64,000 bases of DNA, taken from NCBI GenBank assembly GCA_023213395.1, contig CM041465.1:236971741-237035740 (forward strand), written 5' to 3'. The position numbers and the translations under genes are program-made. The stretch's first letter is position 1. Every line of letters starts with the position of its first letter. This DNA comes from Cycas panzhihuaensis. Taxonomy: Eukaryota > Cycadophyta. Positions 1 to 13,934 of the stretch are shown here, one piece after another. The notes beneath the pieces were generated by a model, which was not told the origin of the DNA, searched no databases, and worked only from the letters and a program-made list of their open reading frames with translations.

Positions 1-1535
1 GGATCAGGCTAAACTGAGTGATTGATGATGAGTCACAAGAGGCATGCAACCAATATTTGATAGGGTTCATTGATCAATTTAGTGCTCATGGAGTATCTAT
101 TGAGGCAATGGGGATGGCAAAAGGGATTCTTATGATACAAAAGATCATTGTCATCATCATCATTTTCAGGATTACTAGAACTAAGAACTTCATGGGGGTT
201 CTAGCACCTTGGGTAGGAGTAGTGAGAAAGTGTGAGTAAGGTACTAGGATGAACTAGGGGCAATACATAGTTGATAACATATGACTTAAGTTATCATAGA
301 TTAAGAGGTAGGGTAGGGGAGGCTTTTCCTATAGTTCCATTTTGATATGGCAATTATATAACCATATCCTATTGATGAGGCCAGGAGGAGCACCATGAGA
401 GTTGACGACCATGGACCCAGGGATGAATAGGTGGGTATATGAAGACTCAGATCTATAATAGGACAACTATCATAGCAAAGAGTATACATAGCCCTCTACT
501 AAGTCACATAACTAGGAGACAACTTATAGAGGATCTATATGAGGGATTGCCAATATGGAGTGATGATGAGGTCAATGGGGTAGAGAAGGTAGTAGTAGGA
601 GAGGCTCTTATTACTTGTAGAGGGAGAGGGAGAGTGAGAGGGAGAGAAGGTAGAGGAAGAGGAGATAGAAAAGAGTTTGAGGTGGTTCAAGGTAGGAGAG
701 GAGAGGCATCAACTAACAGAGAAGGATGAGGAAGTACAGATGTGGTCTAGGCGATAGGGGAAGCACCAAGTGGAGATAGGGAAGGTTCCATACAGAGCAT
801 GGAACTAGGCTTAGTAGATGGGCAGAGGAGACAGGGAGATAGGAGTAGAGAAGGAAATGGGGAGCCTACTCAAGAGGCTACCTAAGGGCCTCAAGGATAG
901 GTAATCATACAACTAGGTGAGGAGATGGTGGAAAATCCAATAGGAGGAAGTGAACTAATAGGTATGTTAGTTGATTTATTTTAAATATGCTTGATTATAT
1001 CTTTTGGTTTATCTACCCTTTGTACATAATATTGTTCATGATTTATATATTTTCCATGGATAGGTAAGAAGAGCTTGACTCTTTCAAAGGTCAAGAGGAT
1101 ATTAGCCTTGATTTTCCTTTATGTACTTATGTTGGATGAGCCCCTGACATGGAATATTATTAATTGCATGATGCTAGGGCATCAAATTAAGTAATCCAGT
1201 CTTACACTATGAGCTTGAGATATGTTTCTAGATATAAGGATGGAGTTAAGACTTTGAGAGTCAGAGCTTAAGGCAGTAGATAATGAGCGATGTCATTTGC
1301 AGAGGATGGCATTAATACAAGCTAGGGGATGAGTTACTCCATCTCAGAGCATGATAATTTAGTAAGGACATCTTCTTCCACCATATAGAGAGTTAATACA
1401 TGGATAGTCTACAAATAGAGGAGAGAGGGGCAGAGCCAAGAGGACAAGAGAGATCTTACCAGGGCTCATAGAGATGGGTGTATTTTGTATATGGAGGGGA
1501 GGAGTTAGGAGAGAGGTATAAGGCATTTTGTGAGC
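1..1535 (+). pseudogene. Plant mobile domain (PMD) gene of element A1, antisense to gag-pol, 5'-truncated by window edge
   Basis: The reading frame from about position 3 gives a PMD-like segment (NESQEACN-type motif, then GVSIEAMGMA and PWVGVVRKCE). It aligns codon by codon with 47675-48200 in A2, where the N-terminal part with FRVRAIGDIQITPRDI is also present. PMD proteins are plant proteins related to MAIN/MAIL1, and the domain is known from some Ty3/gypsy and MULE elements. In-frame stops start at 237 (TAA). A 1-base insertion near 434 shifts the frame, and 439-729 then gives the C-terminal part with an Arg/Gly-rich run (RGRGRVRGREGRGRG). A probable intron runs from GT at 962 to AG at 1063. 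The last exon, to about 1535, reads as helical, charged sequence. Each segment has a matching segment in A2. Not functional now. Confidence 0.72.
962..1063 (+). other. Probable intron in the A1 PMD gene
   Basis: Starts GTATGT and ends with a T-rich tract and AG. The same place in A2 (48632-48742) starts GTATGT and ends ATAG, and coding-like similarity resumes directly after both. Inferred from the comparison of two copies only. Confidence 0.5.
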
Positions 1536-3978
<2,443 letters not shown>

Positions 3979-5300
3979 TCAAATATTAAAATCTATAGTT
4001 TTTTTAAACTCCAAGATTTCCATTGTTGAGATATGATAAGCTTCATTATTCAAATCTTTAATTACTAGATAAGGTCTAGCCTACTTGGGAGAAAACTTTT
4101 ATTGCTTATCATAGAGGTATTCTAACTTTAAAATTTTGTCACTAATATGAAACTTCATAAGTTTTAGCTACCTATCATGAGTATCTTGAACCTTAACATT
4201 AAAAGCTACATTATTCTATAATGCTTACAAATAAGTCTCATCTAGTTTTTTGAGTTCCAAGAGACATGCTTCTCTTTGGAACTCTTCTTCAATGAACCCT
4301 TTTAATGAGATGCATAAAGAAGGAATCTTAACTTCTAGGAGAAGGATGGCCTTGATACCATAAACTTGGAAGAATGATGTCATGCCCATAGAATTTCTAA
4401 TCAAAGTACTATAAGCCCATAATACTAAAAATAGTTAAATATACCAATTTCAATGAGAAGTTACAATAGTTTTAGCTAAAGTCTTATTAAACACCTCAAC
4501 TTGACCATTCGCTTGAGGATGATAAAGACCAGATAGTCTATGAGTAATGTGAAACTTATTACATAACTCATTGATATAGGGATTACGAAATAAAGACTCA
4601 TTATCAATAATAATGGTATCTAGCACCCCAAATCTACAAATGATATATTAGAAGATGAATGTAGCAAGAACCTTTCCAGTAATAGAAACTAACAAAATAG
4701 CTTTACTCCATTTGGTAAAATATTTAGTTGCAGTAATAATGAATTTTTGGTCATTGGATGAAGCTGAAAAGATTTGACTAATGAGATTAAAACCCCATTA
4801 GGAGAAGGGCCAAGGAGAGATAATTGATTTCAACTCTTACATGGCCTTATGAATTAAAGTTGTATGAGATCAACATTTCTCATACTTTTGAATGTAGGCA
4901 TGAGTATCTTTGAATAGGGTAGGCCAATAATAACCCATATGAAGAATACATTGGGCCATAGATTGACCATTGAAGTGACCACCATATGTTCCTCTTTGGC
5001 ACTCTATTAAGGTTATAAGAGCTTTATTAAGAGAGAAGCATCTCAATAGAATTCCATTAAAAGAACATTTATAAAGTATGCCATCAAGTAAGAGATATTA
5101 CCTAGTGGTGGCTCAAATTCATCTTCTCTTCTTTGACATTGAAGAAGAAGGAAAATATTGATCATGAAGGTACGATTTAATCTCTGCATACCAAGGGTCA
5201 TTAGAAGGTATGGCCTAGACATGGAGGATATATTCATATAGAAGATCATCATCAATAGGTCAATCAGTAGGATTAGAAAGATGAGCATCATCCATGGTCT
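3979..5300 (-). pseudogene. Integrase region of A1 pol
   Basis: Minus-strand translation gives an integrase. It has a zinc-binding region with GGH, LHMGYYWPTLFKD and a downstream KC, then the catalytic core. The core begins TATKYFTKW, where family members usually have an acidic residue before YFTKW, so the first catalytic acid is changed to Lys. The second acid is in IIIDNESLF and the third in ANGQVEVFNKTL. The C-terminus ends EILEFKKTIDFNI with TGA at 3979-3981. Several TAG/TAA/TGA codons interrupt the frame, mostly at expected Gln or Arg codons. It is colinear with B1 18264-19330 and absent from A2. Confidence 0.78.
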
Positions 5301-5329
5301 CTTCCATGATCATGCCTTTATTATATTTT

Positions 5330-5790
5330 CTATTAATGATTTGAAAATCAAACTCTTATAGTAATAAAGACCATTTACCTAATTGTCTAGTAAGATTGGT
5401 TTTAGTAAGTAGATATCTAATGGGATCAGATTGGACAATAAGATGGACCTTATTTCCTAAAAGATAATACCATAATTTTTTAGTGGTTAAAACTAAAGAA
5501 AGACACTCCTTTTAAGAAGAGGATAATAAATCTCTACTACCACTAAAGTCTTACTAATAAAATAGATTGCTTATTCTTTAGTAAAATCATTCTCTTACAC
5601 CAACATACCTACTAATGATTCTTCTATAGATAAAGTATACGGAATAAAAGGTCTATCAAACCTTGGTAGAGTAAGCACAAGTTCTATAATTAATGCTTTC
5701 TTTAATTTATCAAAGGACTCTTGAACTTGAGGAGTCTATCATAACTTAACATCTTTCTTTAAAAGATTAGTGAGAGGTTTAGCATCTAAG
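5330..5790 (-). pseudogene. RNaseH (first, RT-linked) region of A1 pol
   Basis: The minus strand reads RFDRPFIPYT, then a degraded version of the IYFISKTLV block and later SLIPLDIYLL, matching B1 19560-20000 in order and spacing. It follows RT directly and precedes IN, the normal Ty3/gypsy order. Many stops are present. Role in an intact element: removal of RNA from the RNA/DNA hybrid during reverse transcription. Confidence 0.65.
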
Positions 5791-5799
5791 GAACAATTA

Positions 5800-6650
5800 T
5801 CAATAAAGCATCTTAAAAATCCAAGCCTACCCAAAAAGGATTTGACCTATTTTTGGGTTTACATAGGGCTATATCAAAAATTGTCCTTATCTTATCAGGG
5901 TTTATTCTTATCCCATCATGAGAGATGATATTACCTAACATCCTTCCTAAAGTTACAACAAACATGTATTTGGATGGATTCAAGTAGAAGCAAAACTTCC
6001 TATATGTTTCAAATATTATTCTCAAATCACATGTATGATCTTATCATTCATGAGAAAGAGTAAGCATGTTGTTTAAGTATACGACAATAGTATTATCAAT
6101 TAAATCATGAAAAATATAGACCATTACTCTTTGATAAGTAGCTCTAGCATTCCTCAATCCAAAAAACATGACCTTATAAATAAAGGTACCCTAAGGAGTA
6201 GTGAAAGTAGTCTTATGATGATCTCATGGTATAATGGATATCTATTTATATCCAAAAAAGTCATCCATAAGGGACATGATCTCAAAACTAGTTATTTGAT
6301 CCCAAATTTGATCAAGAAAAGGGAGAGAAAAGTTGTCTTTGGGACATGCATCATTAATGTCCCAAAAGTCAATGTAGATTTAGATTAGATCATTTTTCTT
6401 TACAATTGGAACTATATTAGAAACCTATTGAAAGTAATTCATAGTCTTAATGAATCTAGCTCTTAATAATTTCTCAACTTCTTGTTTGATAATAGTAGAA
6501 AGATGTGGGTAAATAGGTTATTATTTTTGGTGTTTGGGTTTAATGCTAGGAGTAACCATGATATTATGCTCAATAACTTGGGGATCAAGAACTTTCATAT
6601 CACTGTAGTCCCAATAAAAAATTGAATGGAACTCATAGAAGAGATCTTTA
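5800..6650 (-). pseudogene. Reverse transcriptase region of A1 pol; catalytic motif destroyed
   Basis: The minus strand gives, in order, DINDACPKDNFSLPFLDQ, MSLMDDFFGYK, GTFIYKVMFFGLRNARATYQ, VYIFHDLIDNTIVVYLNNM and a thumb-side block (6025 to 5813) with SKYMFVVTLGRMLGNIISHD. The catalytic motif that should read Y-x-D-D is YLNN: both catalytic Asp are Asn, explained by two G-to-A changes on the sense strand. Together with the frame stops this is a dead RT. It is colinear with B1 20000-20930. Confidence 0.85.
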
Positions 6651-7940
6651 AATTAAGGTATCTCTTGAGGAGTATAATTAGCTCTGAGCTTGATAATTTT
6701 AGGGGTATCCTTAAGCTCTAGGTCAACATCTATATTTTCTTCTATGAGCATAGCATTTCCCTCCTCAAAATCAAAAGGAGTAAGCTTTATAAAAAAAATT
6801 GTCTCCTAAAGTTAGGAATGGTCCATTAGTAGTGAATCTGGTTGTATTATCTTTGAAAAGCCCAGCTTATGATGATGAAAAGGAAGATTAGGAGTTGATC
6901 CCACTAAGTGCTCAAGGATTGCCTCATCATTTTCAAAGTGATCTAAATGAAAAAGATCAATGAGGAGTAAGTTTTTTGGAAGATTAGTAGATAAAGAAAA
7001 TAATTTAAAATGTGGAGAATCATCAAGCAATAAATTTAGATAAGTAGGATGAAACTCGATAATTGAAGAGATTTGAGAAAATGGAATAAGTGTATCAACA
7101 ATTTCCCAAGTCAAAGTAAAGGTTTGTTCAAATTCACAATAGTAAGAATAATAATCTTGATCAGACAAGGACATCAAGATGAGGGATGATAAAGGAGCAT
7201 CCATAGGAGAATGAGAAGAAAAAGAAATAATAAATACCAAATTTACTTCTTGTAGTCAATTAAAGGTATTTTTATTCCTTTGAAACATATTGAATGAAGC
7301 AATAGCCTAATCATTTAATTCTAAGTCTAGATGCCTATGTAACAACATCTTCTTCTCATGTTTATTTAACCATATAATAAAAAGATAAGACCACGAGAAA
7401 GGACATGTGGTATTAGTATGCATATCATATAAAAATAAAACTTCATGATTAGTCAATAGAATAATCATAATAGAAGAAACTGAAGTATTTGTTATCGAAG
7501 GTAAACAAAAAACTTGTGAGAAATGGCTCTAAGTAGAGAGAAGAATATTTGAATCAGTAGTTTTACTCATAGTTGTTTCCTCATAATATGTATATTATTT
7601 CTTCATTATAAGGACAAGGAGAAACCAAAGATTGATAAGTAGGACCTAGAGGATGAGGAATAGATGAAGAACTTGGTTTAGTAGGGATAATTCCTATCAA
7701 ATAAACATCGTTTACTTCTCCCTAAGGAGGAGGAGTTTTAATGGAAAACTATTGCCCTAAACCTAGTGATTGAAAGAAATATTTCAAAGAGTTAGATGAC
7801 TCACTAGGTTCTGAGAAAGCCTCAACAAGTAGGATTAATTATTTAATAAGCTTTGACTTTTAGTTTATATTCTTTAATTATCCTTCATGGCTGAACCAAA
7901 GTTCTCCAAAAAGGAAAAAGTAAACAACAACCATTTGGGT
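6651..7940 (-). pseudogene. Polyprotein linker between protease and RT of A1
   Basis: Minus-strand frame open for 142 codons at 7240-6812. It contains ENDEAILEHLVGSTPNLPF, which is also found in the matching B1 segment (EAILEHLASSAPNFP near 21180-21240). It has no recognised domain. Conservation between families A and B suggests that it belongs to the pol polyprotein and is not spacer. Confidence 0.6.
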
Positions 7941-8795
7941 GATCCATAGTCTACCTAAAAGGATATTATATTCTAAATCAAGATCAATAATAGTTAGTTC
8001 AGTAAAAACTATATTTTCTTCTAAAGTAAGGGGGAGAGTGACTTGACCAAGGGGCACTTTTTTATTTTTATCGTATCCCTAGCAAATCCACTCATACAAG
8101 TCAAAGACCAAAATTTCTAAATTCTCAATAAGACAAAGTGGGATTATATTAACAAATGTTCCCTCATTAATAATAATACATTTAATGTTGATATCATCCT
8201 TAATGATTTCAATGTAGAATGAAGGTATGTCATTTAGAACATGGGTGATATGGGTAGGCAATATGGCTAGATTGAAAGAAAGCATGGAAGTAGATAAATC
8301 AATAATAACAAGAACTCCCAATACATTAAACAATAGTTGACATTGCTTAGGATAATACTTCAACAAATCTATAATTGAGATACTAACAAGAATAGTCTTT
8401 AACTCATCAACCAAAGAGAATGATGCATCTTTTGAACTGGAAGGAATGGATCTAAATCTAATGGGATAGGGAGGTACAAGAGGTAAAGAGTCAGGGCTCT
8501 TTACCATCGAATCATCAGATGATTTAGATGGACATGATCTCTTTGTAATCTCCACCATGTTAATTATTCTCTTGGTCTCACTGCCTTTAGGAGGTAGGTG
8601 GGCCTGACTATTAGTACACTTCATTGAGGGATTAGAGGGAGTAATTATCTTTTTAAGATTAGAGGGTGTAGTTATCTTTTTAGATGAATCAGAACTAGAA
8701 GGTACATCCTCATTATCTTGCACTTGTTTTACCTTGCCTTTATCATCTTTGTTTCCTTTATCCTTATGTTGAAGTAAGGAATCTTTTTGAATCAT
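7941..8795 (-). pseudogene. Aspartic protease region of A1
   Basis: Open for 238 codons (8795-8079), then a stop, with similarity continuing to about 7941. The N-terminal half is Lys/Ser/Asp-rich and low complexity. The C-terminal half is a retropepsin-type domain: the active-site block reads INEGTFVNIIPL, where A2 has IDEGLSINVIPL, so the catalytic Asp is Asn here (G to A). The conserved C-terminal block DLEYNILLGRLWI follows after the stop. It would process the Gag-Pol polyprotein; inactive in this copy. Confidence 0.75.
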
Positions 8796-9059
8796 TTGGT
8801 CTTGGGATATCTTAAAAGGATAATTTGCTTGAATATTTATATTTTATATTATAGTTTAGATTGTATAATATTCACTTCTAATGTGGATGTCCATTTAATA
8901 GTAAGGACACCACTTAGTCTTTCTAGAAGGAAGAGAAGGTGTAGGAGGAGCTTATTTCTTCCTCCCTATAGTAAGATGAATTACTTTCATTTCTTGTGAA
9001 GTGTGACTATCTATGGGACCATCAACATGTAGCTTAGTGTTAATCACATGCTCTAATGA

Positions 9060-10840
9060 TCTAATAGAAGAAGCTAGGTGATTGTAAGTTAGCTCAAGAT
9101 GGGAAGTCTTGAATGTTTAAATGGTTTCTTTAGAGGGAACAAATTTCCCAACCTTTTTAATGCCTACTTGAATTTTGAAAGTTTCTAAAGACAAACATTA
9201 ATCAATAACTTCTTCATAGGTTTGAGGACCAAGCTTGAGTACTTCAAGGTACATATATGGCCTCAAAAAATTAGTAAAGAGATCAAAAAGGGGACTAGGA
9301 TTAAGACATGAATGACATTCGTATACTTGGTCCTAGAATCTCCTCAAAAAGTCCTTAAAAGTTTCATCATGATTTTGTTTAATAGCCAAAAGAGATTTGA
9401 TACCAGATTTGAAAGGTCTCACTACATCAAAGTAGTTAATAAAAGAGTCAACTAGTTGTTGGAATGAGAGAAGAGAAGCATAAGGAAGGTGATAAAACCA
9501 CTTCAAGGTATTACCTTAAAGTGATTTAGGAAACAAGCATATCATGATGTAGTCATATTGGTATGTAATCGATACAAGAAAGTGCAAACACTTGTATATG
9601 AGAAGCTAGGTATTAAGAAGAGTCACCTAAGAATTTAGGTAACTCAGGTAGAATTGGAGGCATAAGGGATAAAAGGACCTCACCTAGAAAGGGGGGATTC
9701 ATATAGTCTAGAAAAGGCTTCCTTGGCCTTAGTGTAATAGAGCATTAAGGTAAGGATAATGATTATGGGATAGTAGAAGGAATAGGTTATTATTATTAAG
9801 GAAATGAATAAGCTGAAAGAGAAAATGTAGGATTAAACTAAGCTACAAGATTAACCATGGAATTAGTTTGTGGCATAGGGTATTAGGAAATAATAGGATT
9901 AAATGATGGAAAAAGCATTTATTGAGGAATATGTCTAGGAACATGAGATGAAGAAATAGGATTAGCAAATCCCAAGGCTTGAGATTGACTAACTAAAAGA
10001 TGAGGATAAATAAAATAAGTATGATGAATAGGTTGACAAGAGGAGACTACATTAGATGCCCTAAGAGAAGGAATGTGAGGTATAATACCCTAGGATATGG
10101 GTATGTGGGAAACATGGGGAGGTAGTTGGGTTGAGGATATAACAAGGTGAGAAGAAGTTACTCTTGTGGGAAAGGAACAAATAGATTGTAGGGTAAAGAA
10201 GGTAGACCTATTTGATGAGAGGTAGGGACATGAGAAAGATTAGGGTTATCTTGGATAGGTATGCTCGAGGTTCCCTCATGTGTAGAAGGTGCCACATGAA
10301 GAGAATATGTTTGGACTTATAACCTAGAAGGTGAAGGAAGAGGCTAAGAATAGATTGACTTATAATCTTTAACCTCTCCTAAATGAGGAGAATGAGGCCT
10401 TAATGAAGGGGGATGAGAAGGCAAAGGTGATTGAGTGGAATCAGAAGCAACAAAAGGATCAACTTATATCAACTTATACTCCTCACATAATGGATCAAAT
10501 TGACAAGATTATGGAGAGGATATCATGGTATAGATCTCTAGATAAAAAGGATCTTGATATCTAGGTATGTGAAGAGGAGTAGGGACCCTAATAATAACTA
10601 GCTTATAATAAGATGGATGTACTTAAGTGGAAAGTTCTTTTTCTTATACAAAACAAGTATTGATAAGAGAAGCATCACTATGGAATTGAGAGGGATCTAG
10701 GAATCTTTTCTCTACAAGTACTTTATATAATTAGGTTGAATCTTCGAAAAGGTAAAGGTAGGTATTGTATACATGATGTTCTAAAGGATTAATATAAGAA
10801 GATAAAACTTCATGTGGAGAGTGTGAGGGTTATGGTTGGA
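9060..10840 (-). pseudogene. Gag region of A1
   Basis: Minus-strand similarity to the A2 gag (56700-58330). Near 10640-10500 it reads SYYKLVIIRVPTPLHI and PRYQDPFYLEIYTM, matching A2 SYYELVLIRIPSPLYI and PRYQDPFYPKIHTM. A central retrotransposon gag block lies at about 9160-9440 and is full of stops. The middle is Pro/Ser-rich. Gag would form the virus-like particle. Confidence 0.7.
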
Positions 10841-10846
10841 AATTAG

Positions 10847-10851
10847 GTCGG
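10847..10851. repeat. Target-site duplication of B1, left copy (GTCGG)
   Basis: The 5 bases before the B1 3' LTR. The partner is GTGGG at 34843-34847 (4 of 5 match). Removing B1 and one copy joins A1 into a sequence colinear with A2 58345-58385. Confidence 0.8.
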
Positions 10852-12844
10852 TGGATGCGCATCTACGGGATAATCACCTAACTAGGTAGGAATGATGATG
10901 ATAGATATTGGTATTGAGGATGCAGGTGAAAAACCCTACAAGCGAAGTAAGTACCACGTAGGGTGCCTCGTGCACTAGAGAGCGAGTTCAGGACCTGTGG
11001 ATGATACCCAACTACCTTGGAGTCATCCCCTATCTCGAAGAGAAAGAGGGGAAGCAAGAGAGGTAGCCTAGATAGACTTAGGAGGAAAGTCCTCCCACCC
11101 TTGGATGGATGAAAGGGGAGGAAAGGAATCCTCAAGGGATTTCCCTATGATGAAGGGAAATAAGTAGAAACAAGGTAGGTAATAGCCTATGATGTGGCTA
11201 GGATCTTCTTGGTTATTTGACCAAGCAAATAGAGCTAAGGAGAGGAGAAGGAAGTGGGACCGGACAACCAACCCAAAATCTCCCTTAATGATTCACAAAG
11301 AAATAAAAAGGAAAACAAGACTGGGTATCCCGTGGGCAAGCAAACGGTACCAAGTAGAAGTGAGCCAAAAGAGGTGAGGGTAGGGTTTGTAAGTGAAGGA
11401 AAAGGAAAAGGGCAAATCTCTTATAGGTCCTTTTCCTATGTGGATGTGGTGCATAATGTGTAAATATGCAAATATGGGTAAAAGATGTTATTTTCCTTTT
11501 CTCTTTTACGTGTGACCTATTTAGCTAATGCATAGATCTCTACTAAAAGTGTGAAAAAGAAAGCAAGTGCAAAAAGAACATGATGGAGGGGCTTCCTTAC
11601 CTTCCCCTTGCAAAAGGAAAGTGAAAGGAAATGAATGAAAGTAAAGAGCAAAACAAAGAACCTTACCCGAATCTGAGCGCTTTGCACCTTTGCAAGAGCA
11701 CCATGGTAACCTACACATGCATAAACTTATCCCTTCCAAGAAGGGGCTACAAGAGATAAACTATGTATATGCAAGTATATATAAGCACTATTAATGTTAA
11801 AGTATTAGAAAGAAACAACTGCTACAATGAACCCTAAAAAAAACCTCTCTCAAACAAGGCTAGACATCAAGCAAAATGGCACAAGGGAAGCCTCAGGATG
11901 GCAAACCCTCTATTGAAATCTCCACATGACTCACAAACACAATGAAGTAGAGGTAAAGATCACTATGGACAGCCAAGAAATGCCAAGAAAAGAGTAACAA
12001 GGCATAGTAGAAGTAAGTGTGACATGGAGTTGCTATGGGCAGCAATCCAGTACCCAAACCCTTGCTAATGATGTTAAGGGATACCCAACAATACAAGGGA
12101 CTCTACATGGGTCTAAAAGAGAGGCAAGAAGGCTTGGAATTAACATAGCAAGTGGTTGCATATGCTAATAATCCAGCACTAGCCTAGGGCTCAATCTCTC
12201 CTAATAATCTCAAGAAGAACATGGAGTAAGAGAAGAGAAGGTGGGAAGGGATTACCCTTGGAGAGAAGGACTGAAAGGGGGGTTGCCCCACCTTACTCTC
12301 TTCACCCAGCCTTAGGACTCTTCTCTCGTTGTTTTCTTAAAGAAAATTAGTAGAGGGAAAGGTAGAGCCAAGAAGCAACAAACCAAATACAATGGAAAGA
12401 CAGCTTTTCAATGGTGAAAACTAAGAGAAACAAGCAAATAGAGCAAGAAATAGGTCCAAACAGGGGGTAACTCACTATAAAACTAGAAGAGAAGGGTTAG
12501 CAAGACCTATTGGGTGGATGTATGATAGATCCAGGCCTACTAACAATAAGGAAGAGGGCCCCTGCATGGGTTTACAGGGGGAAATCCAACGGGTAGCTGA
12601 AAGGGGCACTGCTGGGCGAGTTGGAGAAGAATCAGCACTAAAACCGCTTGATGAAACCTGGAGAGAGGCTTCCCACCATGGAAGCAAGGAGTTGCACGTG
12701 AGTCCTGGCCTAGGGTGTAAGAAACACAGGCCTGTAAGTACACCTATAGCAGGAAGAGCAGGAGAGCAAGAGTTGCAGTAGGAGTTGTTGTGTTGGGGAG
12801 TGAAAAATGACCTAAGAGATCCTCAAAATGATGAGGGTTTCAAT

Positions 12845-12851
12845 ACTTATA
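12845..12851 (-). promoter_or_regulatory. LTR TATA box of B1 3' LTR
   Basis: Reads TATAAGT on the minus strand, about 690 bp from the sense start of the LTR. The same spot reads TATAAGT at 34167-34173, TATAAAA at 60725-60731 (minus) and TATTTAAG at 52640-52647 (plus). Conserved position in four LTRs supports a U3 promoter. Confidence 0.55.
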
Positions 12852-12979
12852 CTCATCCCAGCCCTAAGTGAATGAATAGAGTGTGAATAGGGCTGAGGTG
12901 GATGTGAGGGCATATGGCAATTCCACAGGAAATATGAGAATTACCACGACAACTTTTCAAAAATAACTGATGACAATCG

Positions 12980-13041
12980 CACCACGGTAAACTTCGCGGT
13001 ACCATGGTAAACTTCGTGGTATCGCTAAGTTTACAGTGGTG
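12980..13041. repeat. U3 module: 20-bp tandem repeat inside an inverted repeat
   Basis: Two 20-bp units starting GGTAAACTTCG lie at 12986-13005 and 13006-13025. Outer arms CACCACGGTAAACTT (12980-12994) and AAGTTTACAGTGGTG (13027-13041) pair at 14 of 15 positions. It sits about 130-190 bp upstream of the LTR TATA box. Versions occur at 34301-34343 (one unit lost), 60896-60960 and 52448-52512. Confidence 0.75.
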
Positions 13042-13540
13042 CAAGACTAGAAAGCTAGAATGGTAGATTTCTGGGCTCTAGGAGCTTTAGGAGATGATTT
13101 GATAGGCTTAGGAGTGGTTGGCCCTCCTGTTTAGGTGGCTGAGACAGTCTAGGAAGCATATGGATAGAGGCAAGTAAGCATCGATGAGCAAAAATCCCAA
13201 AACTAGGTGCTAAGAGCTCAAGGTTGAGGCATGAAGCGATCACATAGACCAAAAGAGCTTGAGGCAGTGTGGAGAGAGTGCAGAGCATCTTATAATGCCA
13301 TGGGGACATCTACCTTGTGGAGAGGTAGGTCCCACTGGGCCGTCATAGGCTTACGATATGATAGGCAGCACGAACAAGCAATAAAATACGAAGTAGTCAT
13401 GCAGATGAAACAAGGAGTCATGCAATGAGGCAACACTTCTGTCAACCTTTCCAATGAAATAGTGTAAGTGAAAAGGGAGAAGCATACCTAAGCTTACCTG
13501 AGTCAACCTATCTGTATCCATTCCTGGTAGTTGGGAAACA

Positions 13541-13552
13541 CTGCCCCCTTGG
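13541..13552 (-). other. Polypurine tract of B1
   Basis: Minus strand CCAAGGGGGCAG, directly next to the 3' LTR; identical at 61460-61471 in B2. It would prime plus-strand DNA synthesis. Confidence 0.85.
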
Positions 13553-13934
13553 CAATAGAGCCTCACCGCTTGAAAGCGTATTGTGATGGCAAATGTTGGC
13601 AACACAACTGTCAGTCACACATATGCATGTATATATATATTTAAATCATGATTATAACAAGAGATAAGAGTGCCGATAAGTATCATGGTAGAACGCATGA
13701 ATACGAGGACAGGAGTGGAGATGACATAAGGGCTACCTATGTGCCACCCAGGAATCGACCAGAAGCTAGAAGGATGAGGGGGCTGCCCCCATCGTGAAAA
13801 TATGAAGAGATGCAAGATGATGTCAAGTAAGAGATATAAGTGAGCAAACCTAGTAGTCATCCTAGTTTAACCTCATTACAGCTAGCTTTCAGAGGTGTGA
13901 ACAGATTGTGAGGTGATTTACATGAGGGCCTGAA
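13553..13934. other. Spacer between PPT and second RNase H in B1
   Basis: No gene seen. It is colinear with B2 61472-61867. Confidence 0.5.

Larger units (their letters stand above)
10852..13540 (-). repeat. 3' LTR of B1
   Basis: Starts TGGATGCGCATCTACGGG and ends TTGGGAAACA on the plus strand (TG...CA). It aligns end to end with 32096-34842, with B2 59129-61459 and, inverted, with solo LTR B3 51999-54740. A PPT complement follows at once. Open frames inside it are not conserved among the copies. Confidence 0.92.

Noticed and set aside
12475-12781. Several overlapping open frames on both strands in the B1 3' LTR
   Set aside because: LTR sequence with higher GC; the frames are not conserved in 32096-34842 or 59129-61459.
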